Shown one piece after another: positions 32,465 to 40,559 of a stretch of 63,898 bases of DNA. This DNA is from Oscillospiraceae bacterium (GTDB taxonomy: Bacteria > Bacillota > Clostridia > Oscillospirales > Ruminococcaceae). Positions within the stretch are counted from its first letter, which is position 1, and each line of letters opens with the position of its first letter. A model generated the notes under the pieces. The model worked only from the letters and a program-made list of their open reading frames with translations, was not told where the DNA came from and searched no databases. Where the stretch lies: the NCBI GenBank assembly GCA_028689635.1, contig JAQVCU010000006.1, positions 1 to 63,898 on the forward strand. The letters run 5' to 3'. The translations under genes were made by a program, and so were the position numbers.

Positions 32465-33529
32465 ATGCCTGGGATCTTGACCAGAGGCATTGTTTTGGAA
32501 CAATACAAAGAGCCTGCGATCAACCGTCCCCTGCGGGAATTTGTCAATTCAAATTACCCGGGGATGCTGTTTGAAAGCAGTCTTTCCACCGAAGAGGACG
32601 AGTTGGAGCCGCAGGAGATCATCCGGCTGGCGGAGCTGGCGGGGATCGTAGACGAGCGGGACGGCGAGCCGCTTTACCGGAAGCTGCAAAAGGCGGCCCA
32701 ACAGCAGGTGCGCGTGGTGGTGGCGGACGCCATCGACGACGAGCCCTACGTTTCCAGCCAGATCAACCCCATGCTCAAATGCGCGCCGCAGGCGGCGGGG
32801 GGGCTTCGCCTGGCCATGAAGGCCACCGGCGCCGGCAAGGTCTATTTTGCCGTCTATAAAAATATTACGGATCTTGTCCACAGGATCCCCAAGACGCTGG
32901 AGGGCGTTACGGTCAAGCGGATCCGCGGGCGGTATCCCGCAGAGTTCCGCACCACGGATGATTTTGCCAAGGAAGCGCCGCTGGCGCTGATCGGGGTATG
33001 TGCCCTGATCCACCTTTACCGCGCGGTCAAAGAGCACCGCATCCAGTCCAGCTGTTTTGTAACGGTGGCCGGAAACTGTGTGGCCAACCCCATGAACCTG
33101 GAGGCCTCCGTTGGGATGACGGTAGACCAGCTGCTGGAGCGCTGCGGCCTGGCGGACGATCCGGGGCGCATCATCATTGGCGGGCCCATGACCGGCGTTG
33201 CCTGCCAGGATCCGAGCGCGACGGTGGTGGGGCCTGCCACCCGGGCGGTGCTGGCCTTTAAAGAGGACGTCAAGGAACGGCGCTATCAGTGCATCGGCTG
33301 CGGCAAATGCGTGGATTGCTGCCCGGAAAACCTGACTCCCTTTTATATCAACAAATACATAGAACGGGGCCGCATGGAAATGCTGGATTTTTACGAGATC
33401 GACCGTTGCATCGGCTGCGGCACCTGTTCTTATGTCTGCCCGGCCAAGCTGGATGTGGCAGCCAACATCAAAGCGGCCAAGGCCGCGCGCCAGAAAAACT
33501 CGACGGGAGGGCTGCCGGATGCAGGCTAA
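32465..33529 (+). CDS. rnfC: RnfC-like protein lacking the NADH/FMN domain, with two [4Fe-4S] motifs
   Basis: RnfC is the peripheral NADH-oxidising subunit of the Rnf ferredoxin:NAD+ oxidoreductase and normally has at least about 430 residues. This protein has 354. The ~100-residue N-terminal barrel-sandwich region is largely missing, and the glycine-rich NADH/FMN loop (usually GLGGAGFPT) is replaced by a segment containing IVDERDGEPLYRK. The following ECEP element reads DDEP. The SLBB-like middle (IIGGPMTG) and the ferredoxin domain are intact: C276-x2-C279-x2-C282-x3-C286 and C315-x2-C318-x2-C321-x3-C325. So it can carry two [4Fe-4S] clusters but probably no flavin or NADH. The ATG at 32465 follows AAAGGGTGAG. 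It overlaps rnfD by 11 nt. Confidence 0.8.
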   Translation: MPGILTRGIVLEQYKEPAINRPLREFVNSNYPGMLFESSLSTEEDELEPQEIIRLAELAGIVDERDGEPLYRKLQKAAQQQVRVVVADAIDDEPYVSSQINPMLKCAPQAAGGLRLAMKATGAGKVYFAVYKNITDLVHRIPKTLEGVTVKRIRGRYPAEFRTTDDFAKEAPLALIGVCALIHLYRAVKEHRIQSSCFVTVAGNCVANPMNLEASVGMTVDQLLERCGLADDPGRIIIGGPMTGVACQDPSATVVGPATRAVLAFKEDVKERRYQCIGCGKCVDCCPENLTPFYINKYIERGRMEMLDFYEIDRCIGCGTCSYVCPAKLDVAANIKAAKAARQKNSTGGLPDAG

Positions 33530-34532
33530 GGAACTGAAAGCGCCCCATATTCGCCTGAAGGATTCGGCGCGTTCCACCATGCTGGACGTTTTGATCGCGC
33601 TTTTGCCGCTGTATTTTATGGCCACCTACTTTTATGGGGCAAGGGCTTTGGCCTTGGGCGGCGTCTCCCTGCTTTCGGCGGTGGCGGCCGATGTGATTTG
33701 TGTGTTTCTCTCTGGACGCCGCCCCAACCCGCGGGATTTTTCCGCGTTGGTGACGGGCCTGCTGATCCCCCTGATGCTTCCGGCCTCCGTGCCTTATTAT
33801 GTGCCGGTTACGGCGGCGGTGTTTGCCATTGCCGTAGTCAAGCATCCTTTTGGCGGCGTGGGGCAGAATATCTTCAACCCGGCGGCGGGCGGCTTTGCCT
33901 TTGTCAGCGTTTGCTGGCCCTCCCTGGTGTTCTCCTATCCCCAGCCCATGTTTTCGCTGCCCATAACGGGGGAGCTTCCCGCGCGCCTGGCGGAAAGCCC
34001 GGCCCACGCCCTGATGCTGGGGGCTGTCCCCACCATCGACAAGCTGGATCTGATGCTGGGAAAATTTGCGGGCCCCATGGGGGTCACCAATATCCTGGTG
34101 CTGGCTACCTGTTTTCTTTATCTGCTGTTTCGGCGCGCCATCAATTGGCAGGCTCCGGCGGCCTTTTTGGGCATGACGGCGGCCATCGCCTATCTCTTTC
34201 CGCGTATTCCCGTATCTCGGTCGGAATCGGTGGCTTTTGAGCTGCTCTCCGGCACTCTGGTTTTCGCGGGGATCTTTTTGCTGAGCGACCCGGTGACCTC
34301 CCCCAAACGGGGGCTTTCCCGGTTTGTATACGGCGCTTTGGCGGGGGCGGCCACCATGCTGCTGCGCTATTACGGCGGATTTGAGCAGACGGCGGCTTTT
34401 GCGCTGCTGCTGGTCAACAGCTTCACGCTGCTGCTGGATCATGAACTGGAACGACTGTTCAGAATTGTGAGGAGGGCTGTGCTTGGCTTCAGAGCGTACC
34501 GCCGGAACCAGCGGATTATTAAAAAGGTTTAA
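33519..34532 (+). CDS. rnfD: RnfD-like membrane subunit without a clear flavinylation motif
   Basis: The 337-residue polytopic protein aligns with RnfD/NqrB: PNPRDFSALVTGLLIPLMLPASVPYYVPV, KHPFGGVGQNIFNPAAGGF, LLSDPVTSPKRG and GGFEQTAAFALLLVNSF are family blocks. In redox-active RnfD an FMN is attached to Thr in an S/D-G-A-T-type motif after the first half. Here the aligned region reads ARLAESPAHALM, without that motif, though a Ser is near the expected place. The ATG at 33519 has GGGAGG upstream. The gene overlaps rnfC by 11 nt and the TTG-started rnfE by 50 nt, so expression is tightly coupled. Confidence 0.8.
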   Translation: MQAKELKAPHIRLKDSARSTMLDVLIALLPLYFMATYFYGARALALGGVSLLSAVAADVICVFLSGRRPNPRDFSALVTGLLIPLMLPASVPYYVPVTAAVFAIAVVKHPFGGVGQNIFNPAAGGFAFVSVCWPSLVFSYPQPMFSLPITGELPARLAESPAHALMLGAVPTIDKLDLMLGKFAGPMGVTNILVLATCFLYLLFRRAINWQAPAAFLGMTAAIAYLFPRIPVSRSESVAFELLSGTLVFAGIFLLSDPVTSPKRGLSRFVYGALAGAATMLLRYYGGFEQTAAFALLLVNSFTLLLDHELERLFRIVRRAVLGFRAYRRNQRIIKKV

Positions 34533-35142
34533 ACAGGCCCTGGGCGAGAACCCCGTCCTGTTGGGCGGCCTGGCCCTGGCCCCGGTGGTGATGGTCTCCA
34601 CCACGGTGAAAAACGCTGTGGCGCTGATCATTGTCATGGCCTGCACCCTGATCCCGGCCATGGTGCTGGAGGCCCTGCTGGCCAAATATGCGCCTAAAGT
34701 ACCGGATTTTGCCAGAATGTCCATCTGCGCTTTGGTGGCGGCGGCAATGCTGATGCCCGCCAAAATGGCGGTGGCCCCCCTGGCGCAGAATATTTTTGAT
34801 TCCCTGGGCATGTACCTTGCGTTGACGGGCGTCAGCGCCCTGATGTTCCTTCACAGCCCCGGACGGCAGCCGGAAGAGCCTTTGCCTGCGGCGGTGGACG
34901 CCGTAGGCGGCGTGCTGGGCTTTGCGCTGGCGGCGCTGGCGGTGGGCGCTGTGCGGGAGGTGTTTTCTTTGGGGACGCTTTGGGGCTCCCCCATGGGATT
35001 TACCCTAAAATTCCCCGCGGCGGCGATGCCCTTTGCCGGGTTCTTTGCGGTGGCGTTTGCGGCCGCGGCCTGGAACGGCCTTTCTGCGTTGACGAGAAAG
35101 ATCGCCGGGCGCGGCGCAAAGAGAAAGGGGGCGGTTAGATGA
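34483..35142 (+). CDS. rnfE: RnfE-like membrane subunit lacking both cluster cysteines
   Basis: The 219-residue, about six-helix protein aligns with RnfE/RsxE/NqrD: ENPVLLGGLALAPVVMVSTT at the N terminus and VGAVREVFSLGTLWG near the C terminus are conserved positions. In Rnf complexes RnfE and RnfA jointly hold a [2Fe-2S] cluster in the membrane through two Cys each. Here the first (LGLCP in family) is Ala33 in LALAP and the second (TNCxxxG) is Ala119 in GVSALMF. The start is TTG at 34483 after GGAGGG. It overlaps rnfD by 50 nt and rnfA by 4 nt. Confidence 0.8.
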   Translation: MASERTAGTSGLLKRFKQALGENPVLLGGLALAPVVMVSTTVKNAVALIIVMACTLIPAMVLEALLAKYAPKVPDFARMSICALVAAAMLMPAKMAVAPLAQNIFDSLGMYLALTGVSALMFLHSPGRQPEEPLPAAVDAVGGVLGFALAALAVGAVREVFSLGTLWGSPMGFTLKFPAAAMPFAGFFAVAFAAAAWNGLSALTRKIAGRGAKRKGAVR

Positions 35143-35732
35143 GCGTCGGCCAGTTCATTATGTTGGCGTTTACGGCGGTGATGTTGGAAAACGCCCTGTT
35201 TGCCCGTGCCCTGGATGTGAGCGTTTTGTTGCCGGCCCTGCATAGCCGCCGCACGATCCTCTGCTACGGAGGGGTGATCACTGTCGCCAGCGCCGTTTCC
35301 GGCGGCGTGGCCTGGCTGCTGCACGGATTGTTTCAGGGCGTGGCCTGGTATTCTGTCTACGGCCAGTCCTTTTTGTTCCTAACGGCGCTGACGCTGCTGT
35401 ACGCGGCGGCCTGCACCGCGTTGTATTTTTATCAAAACGAGCTGTACCGGAGCCTTCGGGTGCTGCTGACCACCTCTTTTTTCAACTGTGCGGCGCTGGG
35501 CTCCATGTTTTTGGCTATCTACAAGGCAAAAAACTTTTTGGGCGCCGTCGGCGTAGGCGCGGGCATTGGGCTCGGCTTCCTGCTGGCCTGCCTGCTGGTT
35601 AGGACTGCGGAGGTGCGTCTTGCCATCTGCAATGTGCCCAAGGCTTTCCAGGGGCTGCCCATCCGTCTGATGTATATTGGGCTTTTGGCGTTGGCCACTT
35701 ATGGCCTGGTTGGGCATCAGCTGCCCGTCTGA
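35139..35732 (+). CDS. rnfA: RnfA-like membrane subunit with one of two cluster cysteines
   Basis: The 197-residue, six-helix protein aligns along its full length with RnfA/RsxA/NqrE: the opening LENALFARALDVSVLLPAL corresponds to the family NNF...LGLCPF..G block, TTSFFNCAALG to TTNCAVLG, and the end ICNVPKAFQGLPIRLMYIGLLAL to the conserved tail. The first cluster cysteine is Ser28; the second, Cys117, is retained. The start overlaps the rnfE stop (ATGA). It is the last Rnf-like gene; no rnfG or rnfB follows, the next gene being a GHL/DUF4015 protein 92 bp away. Confidence 0.8.
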   Translation: MSVGQFIMLAFTAVMLENALFARALDVSVLLPALHSRRTILCYGGVITVASAVSGGVAWLLHGLFQGVAWYSVYGQSFLFLTALTLLYAAACTALYFYQNELYRSLRVLLTTSFFNCAALGSMFLAIYKAKNFLGAVGVGAGIGLGFLLACLLVRTAEVRLAICNVPKAFQGLPIRLMYIGLLALATYGLVGHQLPV

Positions 35733-35824
35733 CGGCATGAAAGCCCCGGGCGGCGGTTATACTATGAAAGAGAACCGGCTGTCTGTCAGCCGCGGGATCA
35801 GTCGACAAAACGGGAGGGCCAAGG

Positions 35825-37081
35825 ATGGCGAAACAATATAAAATCAAGCGTTACCGCAGGATTTATCAGTCTAACAGGAACTCCCGGGTGACGGCCGGCG
35901 GCGTGATCGTCACGGCGTTGGTGTTGCTGGCGGCGGCCTTTGTCGGCTGGAGCCTTTACGGGCCGGTGTCTGATTTTATCAGCGGGCGACTGACGGTGGA
36001 ACGGCCGTCGTCCTCCTCATCCCAGGCCGAAGAGAGCCAGGAGAGCTCCCAGGCGCCCCTGGATCAGGAAAAAGAGCCGGAGCAGAGCGCTTCGGAGGCC
36101 TTTTCCGGGCTGCACGCGGCCTATCTTCCCACCGGGACCCTGCGGGACGAAGCGGCGCTTCAGGCGGCGCTGACATCGCTTCAGGCAAAAGGGGTCAACG
36201 CCGTTGTTTACGACGCCAAGGATCCCATTGGACAGGTCTTTTACAACTCCACCAACGAGCGGGTGCTTCAGTGCGAGGCGGTGACGGCCGCCCCGTATGA
36301 CATCAGCCGCGTCAACGAGCTCCTTCATCAAAACGGCTTTAAAGCCATTGCGCGGGTCTATGCGTTTAAGGATCACATCGCCTCCCGGGTGCTGCTGGAG
36401 GGCGCGGTGAAATATCTGGATACGGACTGGCTCTGGCTGGATAATTCCCGGGACGCGGGCGGGCGCAGCTGGCTCAACCCCTATTCCGAGGTGGCGCGGA
36501 TGTATGTGGCGGATATCGCCTTGGAATGTGTGGAAAAAGGCGCGGACGCCGTGATGCTGGACGGGCTCCATTTCCCCGTGGGCGTCGGCCTGGAGCTGGC
36601 TTCCTACGGCACGGGCAGCAGCGCCAAGACCCGGCAGGAGGCTCTTTCAGAGTTTGTACAGGCCACCCGGGATCTGGTGGAGAAAAAGGGCGGCGCGCTG
36701 ATGGCTTCCGCCTCCGGCTCCGCCATGTTGCTGGCCAATTCTGTCCAATACCCCGACAGCCCGCTAAAGCTGCCGCTGGAACTGTTTGCCCCCGATGTGA
36801 TGCCCGCCTCCTTTGGAAGCGGCGTTGCAAGCGAGACCCTCACCCTGACCGACCCGGTGCTTTCCCCTTACGATACGGTTTATTCCGTGATGAAGCGCAT
36901 CGCCGCGGGCAAAACGGAACAGAATGTGTTTTTGCCTTTTGTCCAGGCCTACAGCACGCCGGATTACGGCCGGGAATATACTTCTGCAGATGTGTCAGAA
37001 CAGCTGCGCGCCCTTTCGGAACTGGGGATCACCGGCTATATTTTATACGACCCCAGCGGCAGCTACACCCTGCTTCCTTAA
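35825..37081 (+). CDS. Membrane-anchored putative glycoside hydrolase (DUF4015/GHL type)
   Basis: The 418-residue protein has a short basic N terminus, one membrane helix (about residues 22-45), a Ser/Glu/Gln-rich linker (about 58-96) and an extracellular TIM-barrel-like domain. Blocks such as GVNAVVYDAKDPIG, FKAIARVYAFKD, DTDWLWLDNSRDAGGRSWLNPYS, GADAVMLDGLHFPVG and GITGYILYDPSGSY match the DUF4015 'putative glycosyl hydrolase' family. It may act on cell-wall or exopolysaccharide sugars; no substrate is known. GGGAGG precedes the ATG at 35825. A TATACT box at 35758-35763 may give it its own transcript. Confidence 0.8.
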   Translation: MAKQYKIKRYRRIYQSNRNSRVTAGGVIVTALVLLAAAFVGWSLYGPVSDFISGRLTVERPSSSSSQAEESQESSQAPLDQEKEPEQSASEAFSGLHAAYLPTGTLRDEAALQAALTSLQAKGVNAVVYDAKDPIGQVFYNSTNERVLQCEAVTAAPYDISRVNELLHQNGFKAIARVYAFKDHIASRVLLEGAVKYLDTDWLWLDNSRDAGGRSWLNPYSEVARMYVADIALECVEKGADAVMLDGLHFPVGVGLELASYGTGSSAKTRQEALSEFVQATRDLVEKKGGALMASASGSAMLLANSVQYPDSPLKLPLELFAPDVMPASFGSGVASETLTLTDPVLSPYDTVYSVMKRIAAGKTEQNVFLPFVQAYSTPDYGREYTSADVSEQLRALSELGITGYILYDPSGSYTLLP

Positions 37082-37087
37082 AAATTG

Positions 37088-37123
37088 AAAAGCGAAGGCG
37101 CCGCCCGCGTCTTCGCTTTTTTT
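37088..37123 (+). terminator. terminator after the DUF4015 gene
   Basis: AAAAGCGAAG (37088-37097) pairs with CTTCGCTTTT (37111-37120), then TTT. Confidence 0.88.
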
Positions 37124-37154
37124 GCGCCTGCGCTTTCCGGGCGGCGCCGGGCTC

Positions 37155-37183
37155 TTGATTTTTTGGGCGTCCGATAGTACTAT
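37155..37183 (+). promoter_or_regulatory. promoter of the VanY-type carboxypeptidase gene
   Basis: TTGATT (37155-37160) and TACTAT (37178-37183), 17-bp spacer. The expected transcript start near 37190 makes the ATG at 37198 almost leaderless and supports translation from 37264. Confidence 0.65.
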
Positions 37184-37263
37184 GGAGATACGCCGCGATG
37201 GGGCGGAAAAATCATCAATACGCGGGGGCACGCAAAGCCTTCGGAGAAAATTGGAGCGAGAAT

Positions 37264-38187
37264 ATGGATAAAAAGATGCGGGTGCACAGCGGCAGATACA
37301 GCGACGGGCAGATTCGCCGCAACCGGCTGATCGCCGTGGGCGTTGGGCTGATGGCGGTGGCCGCAGTGGGCCTTTTGACCACCTTTTTGCTGAATACCGG
37401 CGGCGGGGCGGAAAGCCCCTCTTCCCAGGGGGCTTCGTCTGAGGCGATTTCCTCGCCGGCGGGCGGAGAGCCGGCCGCAAAAGAGCCCGGCGACTCCTCT
37501 GCGGCCGGGCCGGAGAGCGCGGAAAGCGGCGGAGAGAGCCTGCCGGAGGATATTCCCGAAGGATCGGCGTCTTCCACGGCACCGGCAGAGCCGGGGGAGC
37601 CCAGCCAGAGCGGGGAGGGCCAGACAGATTCCCCTTACTACGAAGCGGATCTGCCGCTGCTGGTCAATCCGGATACGCCGATGCCGGAGGATTATACGGC
37701 GGATGTGGTGGATCTGGGCAACGGTTATAAATTTGACCGCAAGGCCTCCGCGGCGCTGAACACTATGCTGGACGCAGCCAAAGCCGATGGCGTGAGTATC
37801 TGGATCATTTCGGCTTATCGCAGCCTTGATCGACAGAAAGAGCTGTTTGCGCAAAAGGTCTCCGAATACGAAGGCTATGGCTACAGCCCGGAGGAAGCGG
37901 CGGTGCAGGCTTCGGCATGGGTGGCGGTGCCCGGCACCAGCGAGCATTGCCTGGGTTACGCGGTGGATCTGAATTCTTTGGAGGAGAGCTTTGAAAACAC
38001 GCGGGAATTTGCCTGGCTGCAGGAACATTGCGCCGATTACGGCTTTATCCTGCGTTTTCCAAAAGATAAGGTGGATATTACCAAGATCAGCTATGAGCCG
38101 TGGCATTACCGCTATGTAGGCGTCAACCACGCCAAAACGATCATGTCCCAGGGGATCTGCCTGGAGGAATATCTGGCAAATGCGTGA
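37264..38187 (+). CDS. D-alanyl-D-alanine carboxypeptidase, VanY/DacC (LAS) family, membrane anchored
   Basis: The 307-residue protein has a membrane helix near residues 22-43, a long low-complexity Ser/Gly/Glu/Pro/Ala linker (about 45-120) and a C-terminal zinc D,D-carboxypeptidase domain. The motifs are ISAYRSLDRQKELF, GTSEHCLGYAVDL (SxHxxGxAxD metal site) and EPWHYRYVG (catalytic Glu and third zinc His). It trims the terminal D-Ala from peptidoglycan stem peptides. The ATG at 37264 follows GGAGCGAG; 37198 is an alternative start that would be nearly leaderless. The context is cell envelope genes. Confidence 0.9.
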   Translation: MDKKMRVHSGRYSDGQIRRNRLIAVGVGLMAVAAVGLLTTFLLNTGGGAESPSSQGASSEAISSPAGGEPAAKEPGDSSAAGPESAESGGESLPEDIPEGSASSTAPAEPGEPSQSGEGQTDSPYYEADLPLLVNPDTPMPEDYTADVVDLGNGYKFDRKASAALNTMLDAAKADGVSIWIISAYRSLDRQKELFAQKVSEYEGYGYSPEEAAVQASAWVAVPGTSEHCLGYAVDLNSLEESFENTREFAWLQEHCADYGFILRFPKDKVDITKISYEPWHYRYVGVNHAKTIMSQGICLEEYLANA

Positions 38188-38224
38188 GGTGACCGGTGTT
38201 TGAGAAAAGAGGAGGAGACAAGGA

Positions 38225-40447
38225 ATGTTTTGTAGAAAATGCGGCAGAGAGCTTAACGAAGAAGCGGTCTTTTGCCCCGGGTGCGGCACAAGGACGCCGA
38301 TGGGGGAGACGGCGGCCCCCGAGGGCGCGGCCCAGCCGGTAGGGGCGGCGTCCGTCGGTTCTGCGCAGGCCCAGCCGACGCAGGCCCCAGTCCAGCCGAC
38401 GCAGGCCCCGGTCCAGCCGACGCAGGCCCCGGTCCAGCCGGTGCAGGCCCCGGCCCAGCCGATGCAGGCCCCGGCCCAGCCGATGCAGGCCCCGTCTTTT
38501 GTATCGGAAGGCAAGGCGCCGCGCCGCAAAAAGAAAACCTGGCTGGTCATTCTGATCGTCCTTTTGGCGCTGCTGCTTTTGGGCGGCGCGGCGGTGGGAT
38601 TTTTCTGCTGGAAGAATTCTTCCTGGGGAGGGAAGGACTCTGGGCCAGCCCCGGAGACGGCGCCCCTCTTTTATCTGACAGAAGCCGGTGAGCTGAAATA
38701 CCATGCGCCGGGGGAGAAAAAGCCGATTCTTTTGGCCGATGGCTACAGCACGGAGGAATACAACGTATATACGGCGGTGTATGGAACCGGCGCGTCTGAC
38801 GACGGAAAGACCATCGCCTACATAAAAAATTACCAGACGGAATACGACCAGATCAATCAAATGAACATCCAGTCCGGGGAACTTTTCGTGCGCCGGGCCC
38901 AGGGCGGCGATGAGGATGTCAGCGTGGCGAGGAGCGTGCAGCAGTTTATCCTTTCCGGAGACGGGAAAGTGATCTGGTATGTTGCCACCAATGGCCTTTA
39001 CGCCTATGACGTGAAGAAAGAGCTGATCTTTCCGCTGGATTCCCAGTCCGGGACGCTGATCGCCAATTACGGTTCCAAGCGGCTGCTTTACAGCAAGATG
39101 CGGCAGGAGGACGAAAATTATTTTCTGGATTATTACATAGCGGATATGACCGGGAAAGAGCCGGAAAAACGAAAGCTGGACGCCGATATCATGTCGGTCA
39201 ACAGCCATTCGGAGGATCTGACCCGCTTTATCTACACAAGATACCGCTATGACAGCGCCGCCGATGTTGGGATCACGGACGTGTATTCTATGGATCAGGA
39301 CGGGGAGAAGAAAAAGCTCCTCTCCGGGGATCTGATCCTGTATTACTGCGACGCGGATACCGGGGAGCTCGTCTACACCCAGCGCCGGGACAGCGGCGTC
39401 ACCAGCGGGGAATATATCCTGGACGACATGAATGACGTGGACGCCGGCTGGGAAGAACCCAAAACGGAGGATTACCAGGTCAGCCACCAGGGCGTTTTTG
39501 GCAGCTACACCACCACAGATTACGAGGCCTATTATGCCGCCCGGGAGGAATATGAGCAGAAGCTTTTCCGGGATACGCTGCGGGAAACCATCGAGGCAAA
39601 CGACGCCCCCATTTATGTCAACGACCTGATCCGCCAGGTGGGGGACGAAAAAACGGTGTTGGCCGAGGGGATCGACCATTGCCTGTTTTACGATGGGGAA
39701 CGGCAGTGGGTGGCCTACCGGAAACCGGATATGAACGACATTGAGCCTGTGGCGATGATCTCCCAACTCACCAGCGTGGACGAAGTTTATGACTTTATGA
39801 TCCAGGCACAGTATCAGCGCCCGGCCGAAGTCTGCGCCTTAACGGTGGCCGGCGGCGCGGTGGATCTCTTCCAAAGTACGGGGGATTCCTATGAGGAAAT
39901 CCAGCTCACCGACGAAGGATTCTATATTTTGCAGAGCTCCTACGTGGAGGACGGACGTCAGACGGCCTTTTGGTATGTCCCCGTGACAGGGACGGCCGTG
40001 GGCCAGGCGGAAAGGATAGACGGGGAGGCCTGGTCCATCGTCTACGGCAAGATCTGCGGCCAGGTAGCTTACCGTCAGGCGAGGGAGGACAGCGCTTCCT
40101 CTTACCGCTACGACCTGTATCTCCTGCGCGGAACCGAGAAAAGCCTGATGGCTGAGGGCGTGACCGAGGACGGGATCATCCGGTCTATTGGAGACGAGGC
40201 GTGCTACTTTACCACGGAGTACGATTGGGAGCGCCAATACGGCGAACTCTACCGCTATGACGGCAAATCCGAACCCCAGTGGATCGCCAGCGACGTCAAT
40301 TCGGTCTGGGCGCGCAGCGCTTCCCAGGCGTACCTGCTGAAGGATTATTCGGGGCGCCGGGGCGACCTGTATCTTTACGATAAGGGCGAGCTGAAGGCCG
40401 TCGATTACGATGTAATGGCCGTTTCCAGCGCCAATTTTGCGCAGTAA
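38225..40447 (+). CDS. Zinc-ribbon membrane protein with Pro/Gln heptad repeats and large extracellular domain
   Basis: The 740-residue product starts with a zinc ribbon (MFCRKCGRELNEEAVFCPGCG). Six perfect-register 7-residue repeats of type QPTQAPV follow (DNA 38372-38497, 21-bp units), then a basic stretch and one membrane helix (about residues 105-128). The remaining ~600-residue outer domain is rich in short beta strands, Tyr and Asp/Glu, with recurring blocks like GELFVRRAQ, GKVIWYVATNGLYAYDV and GDLYLYDKGELKAV, which look like a beta-propeller (DUF5050/TolB-like). The function is unknown; a sensor or scaffold at the envelope is plausible. AGGAGGAG precedes the ATG. It follows the VanY gene by 37 bp, probably in one operon. 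Confidence 0.75.
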   Translation: MFCRKCGRELNEEAVFCPGCGTRTPMGETAAPEGAAQPVGAASVGSAQAQPTQAPVQPTQAPVQPTQAPVQPVQAPAQPMQAPAQPMQAPSFVSEGKAPRRKKKTWLVILIVLLALLLLGGAAVGFFCWKNSSWGGKDSGPAPETAPLFYLTEAGELKYHAPGEKKPILLADGYSTEEYNVYTAVYGTGASDDGKTIAYIKNYQTEYDQINQMNIQSGELFVRRAQGGDEDVSVARSVQQFILSGDGKVIWYVATNGLYAYDVKKELIFPLDSQSGTLIANYGSKRLLYSKMRQEDENYFLDYYIADMTGKEPEKRKLDADIMSVNSHSEDLTRFIYTRYRYDSAADVGITDVYSMDQDGEKKKLLSGDLILYYCDADTGELVYTQRRDSGVTSGEYILDDMNDVDAGWEEPKTEDYQVSHQGVFGSYTTTDYEAYYAAREEYEQKLFRDTLRETIEANDAPIYVNDLIRQVGDEKTVLAEGIDHCLFYDGERQWVAYRKPDMNDIEPVAMISQLTSVDEVYDFMIQAQYQRPAEVCALTVAGGAVDLFQSTGDSYEEIQLTDEGFYILQSSYVEDGRQTAFWYVPVTGTAVGQAERIDGEAWSIVYGKICGQVAYRQAREDSASSYRYDLYLLRGTEKSLMAEGVTEDGIIRSIGDEACYFTTEYDWERQYGELYRYDGKSEPQWIASDVNSVWARSASQAYLLKDYSGRRGDLYLYDKGELKAVDYDVMAVSSANFAQ
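38372..38497 (+). repeat. six tandem 21-bp repeats within the zinc-ribbon protein gene
   Basis: Unit pattern CAGCCGACGCAGGCCCCGGTC, in frame, encoding QPTQAPV three times then QPVQAPA, QPMQAPA and QPMQAPS. It makes a flexible linker between zinc ribbon and membrane. Confidence 0.9.
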
Positions 40448-40475
40448 CCCCCGCCGCTTTTGCGCGGTATGAAAC

Positions 40476-40512
40476 AAAGAGCCGCCGGCCTTGGCCGGCG
40501 GCTCTTTGCTTT
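40476..40512 (+). terminator. terminator after the zinc-ribbon protein gene
   Basis: A perfect 15-bp stem (40476-40490 with 40493-40507) with a two-base loop; only TTTGCTTTG follows. Confidence 0.75.
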
Positions 40513-40559
40513 GCGGGGAAGATTTAACGGAACGTTTACATATTTTTGGAAGATCCCCC

